The notes beneath the pieces are model-generated. The model was not told the origin of the DNA, did no database searches, and was given only the letters and a program-made list of their open reading frames with translations. The position numbers and the translations under genes were made by a program. A stretch of 64,000 bases of DNA from Roseobacter sp. HKCCD6576-2 (GTDB lineage: Bacteria > Pseudomonadota > Alphaproteobacteria > Rhodobacterales > Rhodobacteraceae): the NCBI RefSeq assembly GCF_013179285.1, contig NZ_WVNW01000001.1, positions 434,001 through 498,000 on the forward strand, read 5' to 3'. Below, piece by piece: positions 1 to 9,095 of this stretch. Within the stretch, counting starts at the first letter, position 1. Every line of letters begins with the position of its first letter.

Positions 1-1
1 C

Positions 2-1978
2 GGCGTGTATGCGTTCAGATTGGCCGTGCCGCTCTATCCGGCGACTGTCACGGTCGCGCTGAATGCTCAGCAGCAACAGGTCATAACAGATATTGAGAGT
101 ATTCTCGGTGGCGGAGCTTGGGACAACGTCGCGATTAATACAGAGCTTGAGGTGCTCCGATCGCGCGAGCTGGTTGGACAATTGGTCGACCGGCTGGATT
201 TGACATCGGACCCAGAGTTCAACGCGGCCTTACGAGTTCGGTCGAGGTTCGATAACTTGCGTGCTGCAGTGTTGGCTCCGCTTCAGGGCGGACCCGCCGA
301 GGAGGTGACATCGTCGGTCAGGGATGAAGTCATCGACACGCTGCTGCAGCAGATCTCTGCAAGCAGTGTGCGCTCGTCGCTCGCGCTGACGATCTCGGTA
401 ACTACGACAGAACCGGCGAAATCAGTGCGCATCGCCAACGCCTTGGCCGAGATTTACATCGAGAACCAGATATTGGTGAAGCTCGAGGCCCTTACGCGTG
501 CGACCGCGTTCTTGTCCACCCGAACGGTGGAACTTCGCGAGAACTTGGAAGATGTGGAGGGGCAACTGGCGGCTTTTTCCGAGCAGGCAGAGATGATCAG
601 CCCGGAGGTCCTGGTGGCGCAAGGTATCCAGTTGCGTGAATTACGGACGCGCATAAGAGAGCAAGAGGTCCGCGCGACCGATATGCGGGCCCGCCTAGAG
701 ACATTGCAAATGTTGCAGTCTCAACAGGATGTGGAAGGCTTCATTCTCGCGGCTGATGAGTTTCGCCTCACGCGGTCCCTGACTCAATTTCGCAATGGCC
801 GTATCTCCGAGGCCGAACTCAATGCACAGTTGGATGATTATCTTGACCAGCTAGCCTCTGACGCTGTGCGCAACGAACAGCAGGTCGCGGCGCTGGAGAA
901 CGCAGAGCAAGAGCTATCGGCACGAATCCAGCGGCAGTCCGAAGAGCTGATCGCGCTTCAGCAATTGGAGCGTGAGGCTGAGGCCGCTCGGCTGCTTTAT
1001 GAAAACTTCTTCACGCGTCTGCAGGAAACCAACGTGCAGCAAGGATTGGAAGTGGCCGACAGTCGGATCATTTCCGAAGCTGTTCCGCGACCGGCCTCAA
1101 GCCCCAACAAACCTTTTGTTGTTGTGCTGTCAGTCGTCCTTGGCGCTTTGCTGGGAAGCGGCTTGGTCTTGCTACGGGAGATGCGTTTTGCCGGATTCCG
1201 GACATCCGATGATTTGCGTCTGCAGACCCAAAAGACGGTTTTGGCCTCGGTACCGGTCATCCCTGCCAAGGATCGCCAAGCAACCTTGCGCTACCTATCG
1301 GACAAACCCAACTCGATCGTTGCCGAAGCGATCCGCAATCTACGCACATCGGTGTTGATGTCGAACGTCGACAAGCCGCCGCGTGTCATCATGATCACCT
1401 CTTCTGTTCCAGGGGAGGGCAAGACGACGCTGGCCCTGGCACTTAGCCGGATCATGACGGGTATGGGCAAAAAGGTGTTGCTTATTGAGGCGGATATTCG
1501 TCGTCGAACCTTCAAGGAGTATTTTGACACGGATGCGAGCGTGGCGCTGCTTGATCTTTTGCTTGGTACCGTAAAAGCCGAGGATGTCGATCCGTTTGTC
1601 CCAGAAGTCGGTTTCGATGTTCTGACCGGGAGTAAATCTGATGTGAATGCCACTGATCTGTTCACCTCAGAGAAATTCGCGTCTTTGATGAAAGGCCTCC
1701 GAACCACGTACGACTACATCATCATCGACACGCCGCCGGTTCTGGCAGTTCCCGATGCACGGGTGATCGGCGCCCATGCCGATGCAATTATCTACGGCGT
1801 GGCTTGGGACAGGACAACGAAAACGCAGGTGCGCCAAGGGCTGGACATGCTGGACAGTGTGGGGCTGACCATCACCGGCTTGGTGTTGTCGCAGGTCGAT
1901 CAACGTAAGATGAAAACCTACGGCTACGGTGGTCAATATGGCTACGATACCAACGGATCAAAATACTACGACCAATAG
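2..1978 (+). CDS. Wzc-like polysaccharide co-polymerase / BY-family tyrosine autokinase, 5' end outside the window
   Basis: Inner-membrane regulator of exopolysaccharide chain length and export. The reading frame is open at the left edge, so the N-terminus with its first membrane segment is cut off. What remains is a long coiled-coil periplasmic part (roughly residues 140-340), a proline-rich stretch and second membrane segment (about 355-390), and a cytoplasmic kinase domain. In that domain the Walker A motif SSVPGEGKTT lies near residue 466, Walker A' is VLLIEADIRR, and Walker B is IIIDTPPVL near 570. The C-terminus ends in a cluster of tyrosines, the autophosphorylation tail of BY-kinases. 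Wzz and kinase parts are fused in one chain, as in Proteobacteria. It faces the export lipoprotein gene tail to tail with nine bases between them. Family assignment is firm; the polymer is unknown. Confidence 0.93.
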   Translation, partial: GVYAFRLAVPLYPATVTVALNAQQQQVITDIESILGGGAWDNVAINTELEVLRSRELVGQLVDRLDLTSDPEFNAALRVRSRFDNLRAAVLAPLQGGPAEEVTSSVRDEVIDTLLQQISASSVRSSLALTISVTTTEPAKSVRIANALAEIYIENQILVKLEALTRATAFLSTRTVELRENLEDVEGQLAAFSEQAEMISPEVLVAQGIQLRELRTRIREQEVRATDMRARLETLQMLQSQQDVEGFILAADEFRLTRSLTQFRNGRISEAELNAQLDDYLDQLASDAVRNEQQVAALENAEQELSARIQRQSEELIALQQLEREAEAARLLYENFFTRLQETNVQQGLEVADSRIISEAVPRPASSPNKPFVVVLSVVLGALLGSGLVLLREMRFAGFRTSDDLRLQTQKTVLASVPVIPAKDRQATLRYLSDKPNSIVAEAIRNLRTSVLMSNVDKPPRVIMITSSVPGEGKTTLALALSRIMTGMGKKVLLIEADIRRRTFKEYFDTDASVALLDLLLGTVKAEDVDPFVPEVGFDVLTGSKSDVNATDLFTSEKFASLMKGLRTTYDYIIIDTPPVLAVPDARVIGAHADAIIYGVAWDRTTKTQVRQGLDMLDSVGLTITGLVLSQVDQRKMKTYGYGGQYGYDTNGSKYYDQ

Positions 1979-1987
1979 GAGCCGTGG

Positions 1988-3337
1988 TCAGTTGGCCAGG
2001 TTGTTTGATACATTCAGCGTTGGAATGACCTGCTGAAGCGCGCGGTTCCAGCGTGTGATAGGTTGCTCTGCCACGAAAATCACGTCTCCGCGCCGTAGTT
2101 CCAACCGGGTTGCCAACAAGAAGTTCACCGCATTCGTTGCGTCCAGATGCAAGGCAGTGATCGATGCGAAATCTCTGGGGTCTTGTGGTCCACGCAGGAC
2201 GTAAATCTGGCCCGGATTGCCTGTGGCTGGTGTCACGCCGCCATTTTCGAGCAACGCATCGGCCAGAACAGCCGTGTTGTTGTAAGGTAAGGCAAATCTC
2301 GACTGGGTGCCCACCTCTCCGATCACATAGACATAATCGCGATCTTCTGCCCCGAATTCTAACCTGTCGCGGAAATTGCTTCTTTGTTCTTCAAGGGCGT
2401 CGCGTCGGAGAGACATCTCGAACTGCAACTCTTGCAAAGCCTGTGTCCGCGCTTGCTGGCGCACTTGGATCAACGTGATCTGCTCTTCGAAATAGGCTTC
2501 GGCCGCATCGAGATCAAAGGATGTGTCGACAAAGACACTGTCTCCATCGCGTAAGAGGACTCTTCGCAAACCGCTTCCAGAGTAGAGTTCGCTGGCAGGT
2601 ATCTGGAACAGTGATCCGTCGCGATAGAGTCGCACCGTCGCCCCATCGCGGGCGCGGACCTCCACCCCACCGGCCCTGGCCAGGGCTTCTTCCAGATAAA
2701 GCGGTTGCAGCGTGATAGGCACGATACCGGGTGATGCGACCGCCCCACCAACCGACACGCGGCGCGAGTTGAACTCCGCCAGTTCAAGGCTGAAGGTCGG
2801 GTCGACCCGGTTTTCAACTAGACCCTGGAACACGGCATCTTCGGCCTCTTCAAGCGTCATGCCGCCGATTGAAATGCGCCCAACATCTGGAATGGAAATC
2901 GCACCGTCGTCTTGAACTGTGTATCCTTGTCGTCCGGTTTGTGCGGCCAGAAGACCTGAAAGCTCTTCGACGCTGGTCGCGGTCTGAGATGTCGAGAGGA
3001 GAACAACATCCCCCACGCCGATGGTGTAGGGTTCGGGTTGCGCAGGTGCCGGAAGCCTTGTCTCTAGCACCGCGGGCCGTGTTTCCGGGTAAAACACGGG
3101 GTCCGGCAGAGCCCCAACTCCGCGTGGTTGGTTCGGACCGTCCGCAATAACCGAAAACGCGGCGGGAAGGCTTTGCGGATTGTAGTTTGATCGGTTCGCT
3201 GCAAGCACCGTTTCCGGCGTCACTGGGATCACACGAACATTGGCATCCGCGCTCTCTTGCACGTCCGAGGAGAAGTATGCCGCGCCGCAGCCAGACAGGG
3301 TAAGGAAAACAAATACTGCAGAAAAAAGAAATCTCAT
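1988..3337 (-). CDS. Wza-like outer-membrane polysaccharide export lipoprotein with SLBB domains
   Basis: Outer-membrane secretin-like channel that passes exopolysaccharide out of the cell and works with the Wzc-like kinase next door. The 449-residue product begins with a lipoprotein signal peptide whose lipobox LSGC places the acylated cysteine at residue 17. A polysaccharide export domain follows (PYTIGVGDVVLLS onward, about residues 103-185), then two SLBB-type segments (about 190-270 and 335-420) around a coiled-coil insert rich in Q, R and E (about 275-330). The start ATG fits the signal peptide. Opposite orientation to the kinase and divergence from the sugar transferase suggest the locus is read from at least two promoters. 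Confidence 0.92.
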   Translation of the reverse strand: MRFLFSAVFVFLTLSGCGAAYFSSDVQESADANVRVIPVTPETVLAANRSNYNPQSLPAAFSVIADGPNQPRGVGALPDPVFYPETRPAVLETRLPAPAQPEPYTIGVGDVVLLSTSQTATSVEELSGLLAAQTGRQGYTVQDDGAISIPDVGRISIGGMTLEEAEDAVFQGLVENRVDPTFSLELAEFNSRRVSVGGAVASPGIVPITLQPLYLEEALARAGGVEVRARDGATVRLYRDGSLFQIPASELYSGSGLRRVLLRDGDSVFVDTSFDLDAAEAYFEEQITLIQVRQQARTQALQELQFEMSLRRDALEEQRSNFRDRLEFGAEDRDYVYVIGEVGTQSRFALPYNNTAVLADALLENGGVTPATGNPGQIYVLRGPQDPRDFASITALHLDATNAVNFLLATRLELRRGDVIFVAEQPITRWNRALQQVIPTLNVSNNLAN

Positions 3338-3645
3338 CGAGGCCTCATCGCGTCAGCAACGTCGTTTCACATTCCATCATTGCCGTGACCGATCCACCGC
3401 TTCCAGTCAAGGTCTGTTCAATTCCGCCGCACGGCTCTCTAGCTACCCGGCGTCGGCGGTTGGTCGACTTATTGTCACGGTCCCGGAGCTCCCTCTTTAT
3501 TGGGGGGGGCATTTCGTTTATCAAAGATTAAGGAGTGCGATTCTCCGAAAAAAACCAAACTGGAGCAATAGTCGATGGCGTGCCTAACTTTTAGGTAAGC
3601 TTTTCGGGCGTAAATCTGCGTCTATTTCTCATTGATAGGTTGACG
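3338..3645. other. Divergent intergenic region of the exopolysaccharide genes
   Basis: These 308 bases separate the export lipoprotein gene (leftward) from the sugar transferase gene (rightward) and must carry both promoters. By eye the right half is more AT-rich than its surroundings. It holds a run of eight G at 3502-3509 and a 13-base inverted repeat, CCTAA-CTT-TTAGG, at 3583-3595, about 50 bases before the sugar transferase start. No convincing -35/-10 pair was picked out and no small gene is supported. Confidence 0.5.
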
Positions 3646-4395
3646 ATGTCTGCTCCCAGTCCTGAAGACAGCCCGGTTCGGGCTCTTAGGTACAGATACC
3701 ACACTAGAAAAGCTGTCTTTCTATCCCGCTATGAGACTTTGTTGGTACGCCGCGCCTTATCGCAAGGCAGACCCACGAATGAGTCGATCGGAGGGCGGCG
3801 GGTATTCTGGGCGTTCAAGCGGTTCTTTGACATAATTTGGTCACTTTTCCTGCTTGGCCCCATGTTGCTGATCGCCGCGGCGCTGCTCTTGCTCAATCCG
3901 TTTTTCAATCCCGGGCCGCTGTTTTTCGTCCAGATCCGAATGGGTCGGGGGTGTCGCGCGTTTCACGTTCTTAAGTTTCGGACCATGGTTTCCAGGACTA
4001 CCACAAAGGAGAGCGCTCGGCGCGGCGCAGATGACCCAATCGATTGTCACCGGATCACACCGTTGGGCAGATGTCTCAGGAAGACGCGTATTGATGAATT
4101 GCCTCAGATAATCAATGTGTTGAAGGGAGATATGAGCCTGATCGGACCGCGTCCGGATTATTTTGCGCATGCCCGCACGTATGTGCGTCAGATCCCTGGA
4201 TACCGTGAGCGCCACATGATCCGGCCAGGTATCAGTGGCCTCGCACAGGTCGAACACGGCTATGCCGAGGGGGTTGCCGCGACGCAAAGGAAAGCGGAGT
4301 TGGATCTGCAATATATACGTGATGCGGGCTTCGCTCTCGATTGGTGCATCTTTGTGAAGACTTTGCGGACGGTCTTGATCCGAGATGGCAAATGA
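3646..4395 (+). CDS. Exopolysaccharide priming sugar transferase (bacterial sugar transferase family)
   Basis: Transfers the first sugar-1-phosphate to undecaprenyl phosphate at the inner membrane and so starts repeat-unit assembly. The product has 249 residues. A single hydrophobic helix (about residues 45-72) is followed by the family's signature blocks: KFRTM, RKTRIDELPQ, NVLKGDMSLIGPRP and PGISGLAQ. It is the short form with one membrane helix, not the long WbaP/WcaJ form with extra N-terminal helices. An in-frame TTG six bases upstream is possible, but the ATG is preferred. Together with the Wzc-like and Wza-like proteins it makes a compact EPS set; the donor sugar cannot be read from sequence. 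Confidence 0.9.
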   Translation: MSAPSPEDSPVRALRYRYHTRKAVFLSRYETLLVRRALSQGRPTNESIGGRRVFWAFKRFFDIIWSLFLLGPMLLIAAALLLLNPFFNPGPLFFVQIRMGRGCRAFHVLKFRTMVSRTTTKESARRGADDPIDCHRITPLGRCLRKTRIDELPQIINVLKGDMSLIGPRPDYFAHARTYVRQIPGYRERHMIRPGISGLAQVEHGYAEGVAATQRKAELDLQYIRDAGFALDWCIFVKTLRTVLIRDGK

Positions 4396-4458
4396 TGGGT
4401 TTCTGGCGCTGATAGGCCAAATCTCGCCGAAGTCGAAGACGATCGGTTCGGCGTCATC

Positions 4459-5259
4459 TTAGGTGCTTATAAAGCTGACCGATCCATTCTGTCGGATTAG
4501 GGCGGCGGTTAAGCGGCTGGTATAGACGGCCCCGGTGTCAACCGAAATCCTATGATTATCGGCTAGCGGATGGTCCATGATCGTATGGCCATGAGCGACC
4601 CATTGCCCATCCGCTCGTCCGGATTTGAAAAAGTCGCCATGCCCCCAAAGCAAGGCCTTCGCGTTCTGGTCCGGCATTGGAGTTGCAGGATCAACGCCGG
4701 CGTGGACGACCCATAGGGTTCCGCTATTCCAAACCAATGGCTGGTGTCTTACCCAGGCCTCTAGATTTTTGCCAATTCGGTCTCGCAACTCATCGGATAG
4801 GTTGATGAAGACTTCTGGGGCAACAGTTTCGCCAACGCCTGCGGCGGAGACGGAAAAGCTAGCCAATGTCTGCAAGCCTCCATTCCGCAACCATCGCGGT
4901 CCATAGCGTGGCGGATTGTCGATAAAGTCCAGCATCATCCGCTCATGGTTTCCCATCAAGCAAACGACATTGTCGCAATGCGCCATCTCAAGTTCCCTCA
5001 AACGTCGAAGGACCTCGGCGCTTTGGTCCCCCCGATCAATGTAGTCTCCTACAAAGACCAACTGCGGGTCTTCAATCGCCCTCTTTGTGAGGTCTGCATC
5101 GATCGCCTCTAGCAGGCGCTCGAGAAGATCAAGCCGCCCATGGATATCGCCCACAACATAGACGTCACGCTCGGGCGCGGGGGGCTCCGTGCTCGTGCTG
5201 TGCGAGGTTACCACCTCGGCGCTCGCTCTACGCCCCAAAAACCGGCGGATCACTTTCAT
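4459..5259 (-). CDS. Calcineurin-like metallophosphoesterase (Ser/Thr protein phosphatase type)
   Basis: Predicted cytoplasmic two-metal phosphatase of the PPP-like bacterial group. All metal-binding motifs are visible in the 266-residue product: GDIHGR at 37-42, GDYIDRG at 71-77 and GNHE at 103-106, with later histidines in VVHAG and AHGHT. The frame stays open to 5388, but the ATG at 5259 is preceded by a good AAGG ribosome site and removes a low-complexity stretch unlike the family. It could act on phosphoproteins, possibly the tyrosine kinase upstream, or on diadenosine tetraphosphate as ApaH relatives do; neither is shown by sequence. Confidence 0.87.
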   Translation of the reverse strand: MKVIRRFLGRRASAEVVTSHSTSTEPPAPERDVYVVGDIHGRLDLLERLLEAIDADLTKRAIEDPQLVFVGDYIDRGDQSAEVLRRLRELEMAHCDNVVCLMGNHERMMLDFIDNPPRYGPRWLRNGGLQTLASFSVSAAGVGETVAPEVFINLSDELRDRIGKNLEAWVRHQPLVWNSGTLWVVHAGVDPATPMPDQNAKALLWGHGDFFKSGRADGQWVAHGHTIMDHPLADNHRISVDTGAVYTSRLTAALIRQNGSVSFIST

Positions 5260-5574
5260 ATCTTTGCCTTTCGCGGGGGTGGTTTTAGGAGTGCCAGCCA
5301 TGTATTGCCAGCCCGTTCTTTGCCCCAAATTGGCCACCAGAATCATCGCCGTTTGTACTCCGAACGTTGAATGATCCTGACCGCTCACTTTGGTACGGTG
5401 TCTAACGTTAATGTCTGCTGTGGAGGTGCTGAGAAGATGCGCGCGTTGGAAAACTGCGCTGCCGCTTCCAGGACGCTGCCGTTAGATGGTTCGCGCGGCA
5501 TTTCGATTCTTTGACCAGGCATACTCTCTGGCTTCATGTGCCTGTTTCGTCAGTGTCAAAGAACGGTCCGGGAC
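5260..5574. other. Intergenic stretch upstream of the phosphatase
   Basis: This 315-base gap lies between the preferred start of the phosphatase gene and the end of the zinc-ribbon gene, both read leftward. It includes the in-frame extension of the phosphatase frame to 5388, considered noncoding here. An 8-base palindrome TAACGTTA is at 5403-5410. No terminator or RNA gene was recognised. Confidence 0.4.
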
Positions 5575-5931
5575 CTATGTTCCGAACGCATATTCTTCAT
5601 CGATGTCGGCTTCCGTCAGGTCGATCGGAATCTCTTCGTCATCGTCAGACAGGATCGCGCCAACCAGCGGGTGATCAAGCCTGATCTCATTTGGCAGTTC
5701 GGTCGTGCCCTCCGTTTCATCCAACTTTGGAGTTTCGGTCTCGACGGCCGATGCTGGGTCGAGGGCGCTGGCGTCATTTTCCGCGATGTGTGCTGACAGC
5801 ATTTTCCCGTTGCCACCGCATGTTGGACAAAATGCTTCGCCATAGTTCTCGCAAGTGCACCTATCTCCGTCACAGAGACATACAACCCAACCAAAGCCGC
5901 TGCATTGCGGGCATCCATTCGGCGTATTCAT
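5575..5931 (-). CDS. Small cysteine-rich zinc-ribbon protein with acidic tail, function unknown
   Basis: An uncharacterised 118-residue protein. The first 45 residues hold eight cysteines in four pairs (C7/C10, C18/C20, C25/C27, C35/C38), two of them in CxxCxGxG-like settings (CPQCSGFG and CPTCGGNG) that recall the DnaJ zinc-binding region, so zinc binding is likely. The second half is strongly acidic and looks disordered (DDDEE followed by many D and E). The ATG at 5931 is chosen over the longer frame to 5994 because GAGGG lies six bases upstream. There is no J-domain, signal peptide or membrane segment. The pattern suggests a protein-interaction adaptor; that is inference. Confidence 0.7.
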   Translation of the reverse strand: MNTPNGCPQCSGFGWVVCLCDGDRCTCENYGEAFCPTCGGNGKMLSAHIAENDASALDPASAVETETPKLDETEGTTELPNEIRLDHPLVGAILSDDDEEIPIDLTEADIDEEYAFGT

Positions 5932-6318
5932 TTTGTCCCTCGGAGTTCGTTCGTGACTTACCCCAAACGTCATACCCATTAATTTCGATTGCAACTATCT
6001 CTTCAGGTGTTTTTTCCTATCGACCAGCAGAGACCTGATCGTTCTAACCAATGATTCTGACGTAGGAGGTTACGAAAGTGGTTAGATTCGGGGACGGCGC
6101 TTATTTCTCGGATTGCGCGACTAGCGCATATTCAGAAATGCTTTGACGTTCGCCAAGCTTCAAAGATGCTGATCGCTGGCCGAAGCCGCTGTTCTGGCTG
6201 GGCATGCGATGCGGGAGAACACGTGTGGCCGCGTCCGGGATTGTCTCCACATTGAAAGAACAGTTTCAACCTCCGCCAAACCGTCGGGTTTCATCGCATG
6301 CGAATGTTGCTTCAGCTT
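5932..6318. other. Intergenic region with nested inverted repeats
   Basis: A 387-base gap between the zinc-ribbon gene and the M24 peptidase gene. It contains a nested structure: TCTAACCA at 6043-6050 pairs with TGGTTAGA at 6079-6086, and inside it CGTA (6061-6064) pairs with TACG (6071-6074) around GGAGGT. This lies about 110 bases upstream of the zinc-ribbon start and could be a regulatory site or RNA structure. The remaining bases show no gene with a plausible ribosome site. Confidence 0.4.
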
Positions 6319-7422
6319 CTAACGGCTGGGTACCCAGATATCGCGCGGAAGAGACGAGAGGATTTCTGCGCCGGCCGGGGCTACTGTCACAATGTCTTCT
6401 AATCGAATGCCGAAGCGCCCTGGCAGGTAGATTCCAGGCTCGATCGAGAAGACGTTTCCTTCCCGCAAAACGGTTTCGGATGTGGCGGTGATATAGGGCG
6501 GTTCGTGCACATCGATGCCCAGCCCATGGCCTGTCCGATGCACGAAATAGTCGCCATATCCGGCCGCGGTAATCACATCGCGCGCAGCGGCATCCACCTC
6601 TTTGGCCAGGATGCCCGGTCGAACGACAGCAAGCGCCGCTTGGACCGCCTCCTCGACCACGGCGGCTACCCGTAGGAACTCTGGGTCGGGTGCCGATCCG
6701 TACCATCCGCAGCGGGTCATATCACTCGGGTATCCATTGATTCGACACCCGGTATCGATCAGCACGGCCATGCCCTCGGCGAGGCGTGTATCGCCAGTGT
6801 GGTGATGCGGGAAGGCGCCGTTTGCGCCGAAGGCCACAATGGTGAATTCGGGCGTCGCGCCATTTGCCTTGTAATGATCGTGAATCACCTGTGCCACGTC
6901 ATGTTCCGTCATGCCCTCGCGGAGCGCGGCAAACCCGGCCTGGCAGGCCACGTCGTTCAGATGGGCGCAGTCCCGCAAAGTGGATATTTCGGCGGAGTCT
7001 TTCATGCCACGCAGATGCCCGAGTGTGTCGTCTGAGAACCTGCGTTTGGGCGCGTCCAGCGCGTCGAGCAACAACAGTGCAAAATCGGCGCGCATCGCCT
7101 CATCCAAAGCGACGGTTTGATCTGCGCCAGTAACTTCGCAGCTTGCCAGCAACCGGTCCAAGGCCGCGCCCGGCCCCTGGTCATCGGCCCAGGTTTCGAA
7201 GGGCAGGTCCGTCACCTGTCGCACCGAGTTTGCGTTAAGCGCGGGCATCAAAAACCCGGCATGGGCCTGGCTGACCAACAGCATCACGGGCCGTTCATCC
7301 CCATGCGGATCGGCACCCGAAAGCCAGCGCATATGGCTTGTGGGGCCAAGCGCCACCAGATCGGTGCCGGTCTCGGTCATCCGGGCGCGCAGCCGGGCAA
7401 TACGGTCGTGATAGAGGGCCAT
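6319..7422 (-). CDS. M24 family Xaa-Pro aminopeptidase/dipeptidase
   Basis: Metallopeptidase of the pita-bread fold that cleaves N-terminal bonds before proline. The 367-residue product has the usual creatinase-like N-domain (1-130) and a catalytic domain with the metal ligands in place: aspartates in LIDTGCRINGYPSDMTR, histidine in HRTGHGLGIDVHE, and glutamates in SIEPGIY and IRLEDIV. There is no signal peptide, so it acts in the cytoplasm. It lies just downstream of the binding protein gene of a peptide transporter in the same orientation, behind an intercistronic hairpin, so it probably breaks down the imported peptide or amide. Related proteins can be proline dipeptidases; exact specificity is unknown. 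Confidence 0.9.
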   Translation of the reverse strand: MALYHDRIARLRARMTETGTDLVALGPTSHMRWLSGADPHGDERPVMLLVSQAHAGFLMPALNANSVRQVTDLPFETWADDQGPGAALDRLLASCEVTGADQTVALDEAMRADFALLLLDALDAPKRRFSDDTLGHLRGMKDSAEISTLRDCAHLNDVACQAGFAALREGMTEHDVAQVIHDHYKANGATPEFTIVAFGANGAFPHHHTGDTRLAEGMAVLIDTGCRINGYPSDMTRCGWYGSAPDPEFLRVAAVVEEAVQAALAVVRPGILAKEVDAAARDVITAAGYGDYFVHRTGHGLGIDVHEPPYITATSETVLREGNVFSIEPGIYLPGRFGIRLEDIVTVAPAGAEILSSLPRDIWVPSR

Positions 7423-7445
7423 GACGCTGTCCTTGGAACAAAGAA

Positions 7446-7471
7446 CCGCCGGCCCCCGAAGGGGCCAGCGG
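7446..7471 (-). other. Intercistronic hairpin after the peptide-binding protein gene
   Basis: GGCCCC (7451-7456) pairs with GGGGCC (7461-7466) around a CGAA loop, and CCGC (7446-7449) pairs with GCGG (7468-7471) across one mismatch. No T tract follows on the leftward strand. It sits between the binding protein gene and the peptidase gene of one operon, the classic place for a structure that protects the upstream message or reduces read-through. Confidence 0.7.
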
Positions 7472-7481
7472 CAGGGAGAGA

Positions 7482-9071
7482 TCAGTTTTTGTCGACGAGA
7501 CGGTAGAACACGAAGTCAGATGTTGCGCCGTTCACGTAGCCCGACACGTTCTCCGCCATGGCCACCTGATAAGACGCCTGGAACATGATCACGATGGGCG
7601 AGCTTTCCTGCACCTGGCGCTGCAGCTCCAGGTACATCTCTTCGCGCGCCGCCGGATCGGTTTCGGTGAGCGCTGCCGTCGTCATCTCGTTCATCTCCGC
7701 AGGCACCGCCCAGGAATTCCGCCAGGTTGTGGTCGCGGCATAGGCGTCCTGATCGTTGTTCGAGTTGTAGGCGAAGGCTTTCGCGTTCGAATGCGGGTCC
7801 ATGAAGTCCGGGCCCCAATAGAGCAGCATCGCCTCGTGGCTCCGCTCGCGATAGCGGGTGATCACCTGGCTGCCGGTGCCGGGCAAAATGTCGAAGTTGA
7901 TCCCAGCTTCGGCAAAGCTCGCCTGGATCGACTGCGCCATATCGGTGAAGGGCGCGGCGTTGATCACGTCAAGCGACACGGTAATCGGCAGGTCCACACC
8001 AGCCTCTTCCAAAATCGCGCGAGCGCGGTCGGGGTCATAGCTGTAGGGCGTATCGGTCAGCGCACCTGGGAAGCCTTCGGGCCAGAACGCCTGATGAACT
8101 TCCATTTGACCGGCGATGATCGAGTTGGTCATCCCCTCATAATCGACCAAATAACGGGCCGCTTCCCAAAACGCCGGGGGCGTCAGGCTATCAACAGCTT
8201 GGTTGAAGGACAGGAAATGGACCGCCGCCTGCGGGAAGGTGTCGACCCGCAGGCCTTCGCCATCCAGCGAGGCCACTTGGTCCGGCGTCAAATTCCGCGC
8301 CAAATCCACATCACCGGATTCTAGCAGGAGTTGTTGCGTGGCCGATTCCGCCACATGCCGAATGATCACGCCTTCGATGGCCGGGCCACCGTTGAAATAG
8401 TCGGGATTGGCTTCCATCCGGATCAGCTCCGCCGGGCGGAAGGCAGTAAGCGCGAAGGGGCCGGTGCCCGCGGTGTTGGCGTTCAACCAGGCATTGCCCA
8501 TGTCGCCGTCCACCTCATTGGCCATGACAGTCACTTCATCGACGATGGAGGCAGGTCGCGCGGCCAGCACATTCATCACGAAGGCGGGCGAGAAGTCGCC
8601 ATCATAGCGCACGGTGACTGTGTTGCCGTCTGCCGTGACCATCTCGCCGACATTCTCGGGGGTCCAGCCAAGCTGTGTCAGAATGAACGCCGGAGTGAGG
8701 TTTAGTTGAACCACACGCGAGAAAGAAAACACCACATCTTCCGCACGCACCGGATTGCCGGAATGGAAAACAGCGCCGTCGCGCAGTGTGAAGGTGATTG
8801 TCTTGTTCTCGGCGTCGATCTCCCAAGCGGCCGCGAGACCGGGGGCCAGCACCGTCGTGTCCTCGGCGTCATATTGGACCAGACGGTCATAAGTGTTGGT
8901 GACCAACTCGCCGGAGGTGAATTCATAGGCCTGGGCCGGATCGATCGCGACGATGTCGTCGATGTTCTGGGCCACGACCAGCAATTCAGGGGGCGTGTCG
9001 GCATACGTGGCAGGTGCGGCCAGCGGCAGCGCCAGCACCGCCGCCAATAGGGCGGGTTTTAGCAGTTTCAT
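7482..9071 (-). CDS. Peptide ABC transporter, periplasmic substrate-binding protein (family 5, DppA/OppA type)
   Basis: Captures a peptide or related solute in the periplasm for the permease/ATPase genes read the other way from 9838. The 529-residue product starts with a typical Sec signal peptide (cleavage near A24 in ATYADTPP) and has the family 5 pattern: LRDGAVFHSGNPV-like entry region near residue 95, AFRPAELIRMEANPDYF, and YDPDRARAILEEAG. Its gene is separated from the rest of the transporter by the XRE-cupin regulator and reads away from the permeases, so the system forms two divergent transcription units. Family is certain, ligand is not. Confidence 0.93.
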   Translation of the reverse strand: MKLLKPALLAAVLALPLAAPATYADTPPELLVVAQNIDDIVAIDPAQAYEFTSGELVTNTYDRLVQYDAEDTTVLAPGLAAAWEIDAENKTITFTLRDGAVFHSGNPVRAEDVVFSFSRVVQLNLTPAFILTQLGWTPENVGEMVTADGNTVTVRYDGDFSPAFVMNVLAARPASIVDEVTVMANEVDGDMGNAWLNANTAGTGPFALTAFRPAELIRMEANPDYFNGGPAIEGVIIRHVAESATQQLLLESGDVDLARNLTPDQVASLDGEGLRVDTFPQAAVHFLSFNQAVDSLTPPAFWEAARYLVDYEGMTNSIIAGQMEVHQAFWPEGFPGALTDTPYSYDPDRARAILEEAGVDLPITVSLDVINAAPFTDMAQSIQASFAEAGINFDILPGTGSQVITRYRERSHEAMLLYWGPDFMDPHSNAKAFAYNSNNDQDAYAATTTWRNSWAVPAEMNEMTTAALTETDPAAREEMYLELQRQVQESSPIVIMFQASYQVAMAENVSGYVNGATSDFVFYRLVDKN

Positions 9072-9095
9072 TGGGATAAACCTCCGTTTCGGTCT

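Noticed and set aside
3502-3509. Run of eight G as a possible phase-variation tract
   Set aside because: It lies in an intergenic region far from predicted promoter elements and is short; it may as well be a sequencing length error.
7446-7471. Hairpin as a rho-independent terminator
   Set aside because: No T tract on the transcribed strand and the peptidase gene follows directly in the same operon, so an intercistronic role is preferred.
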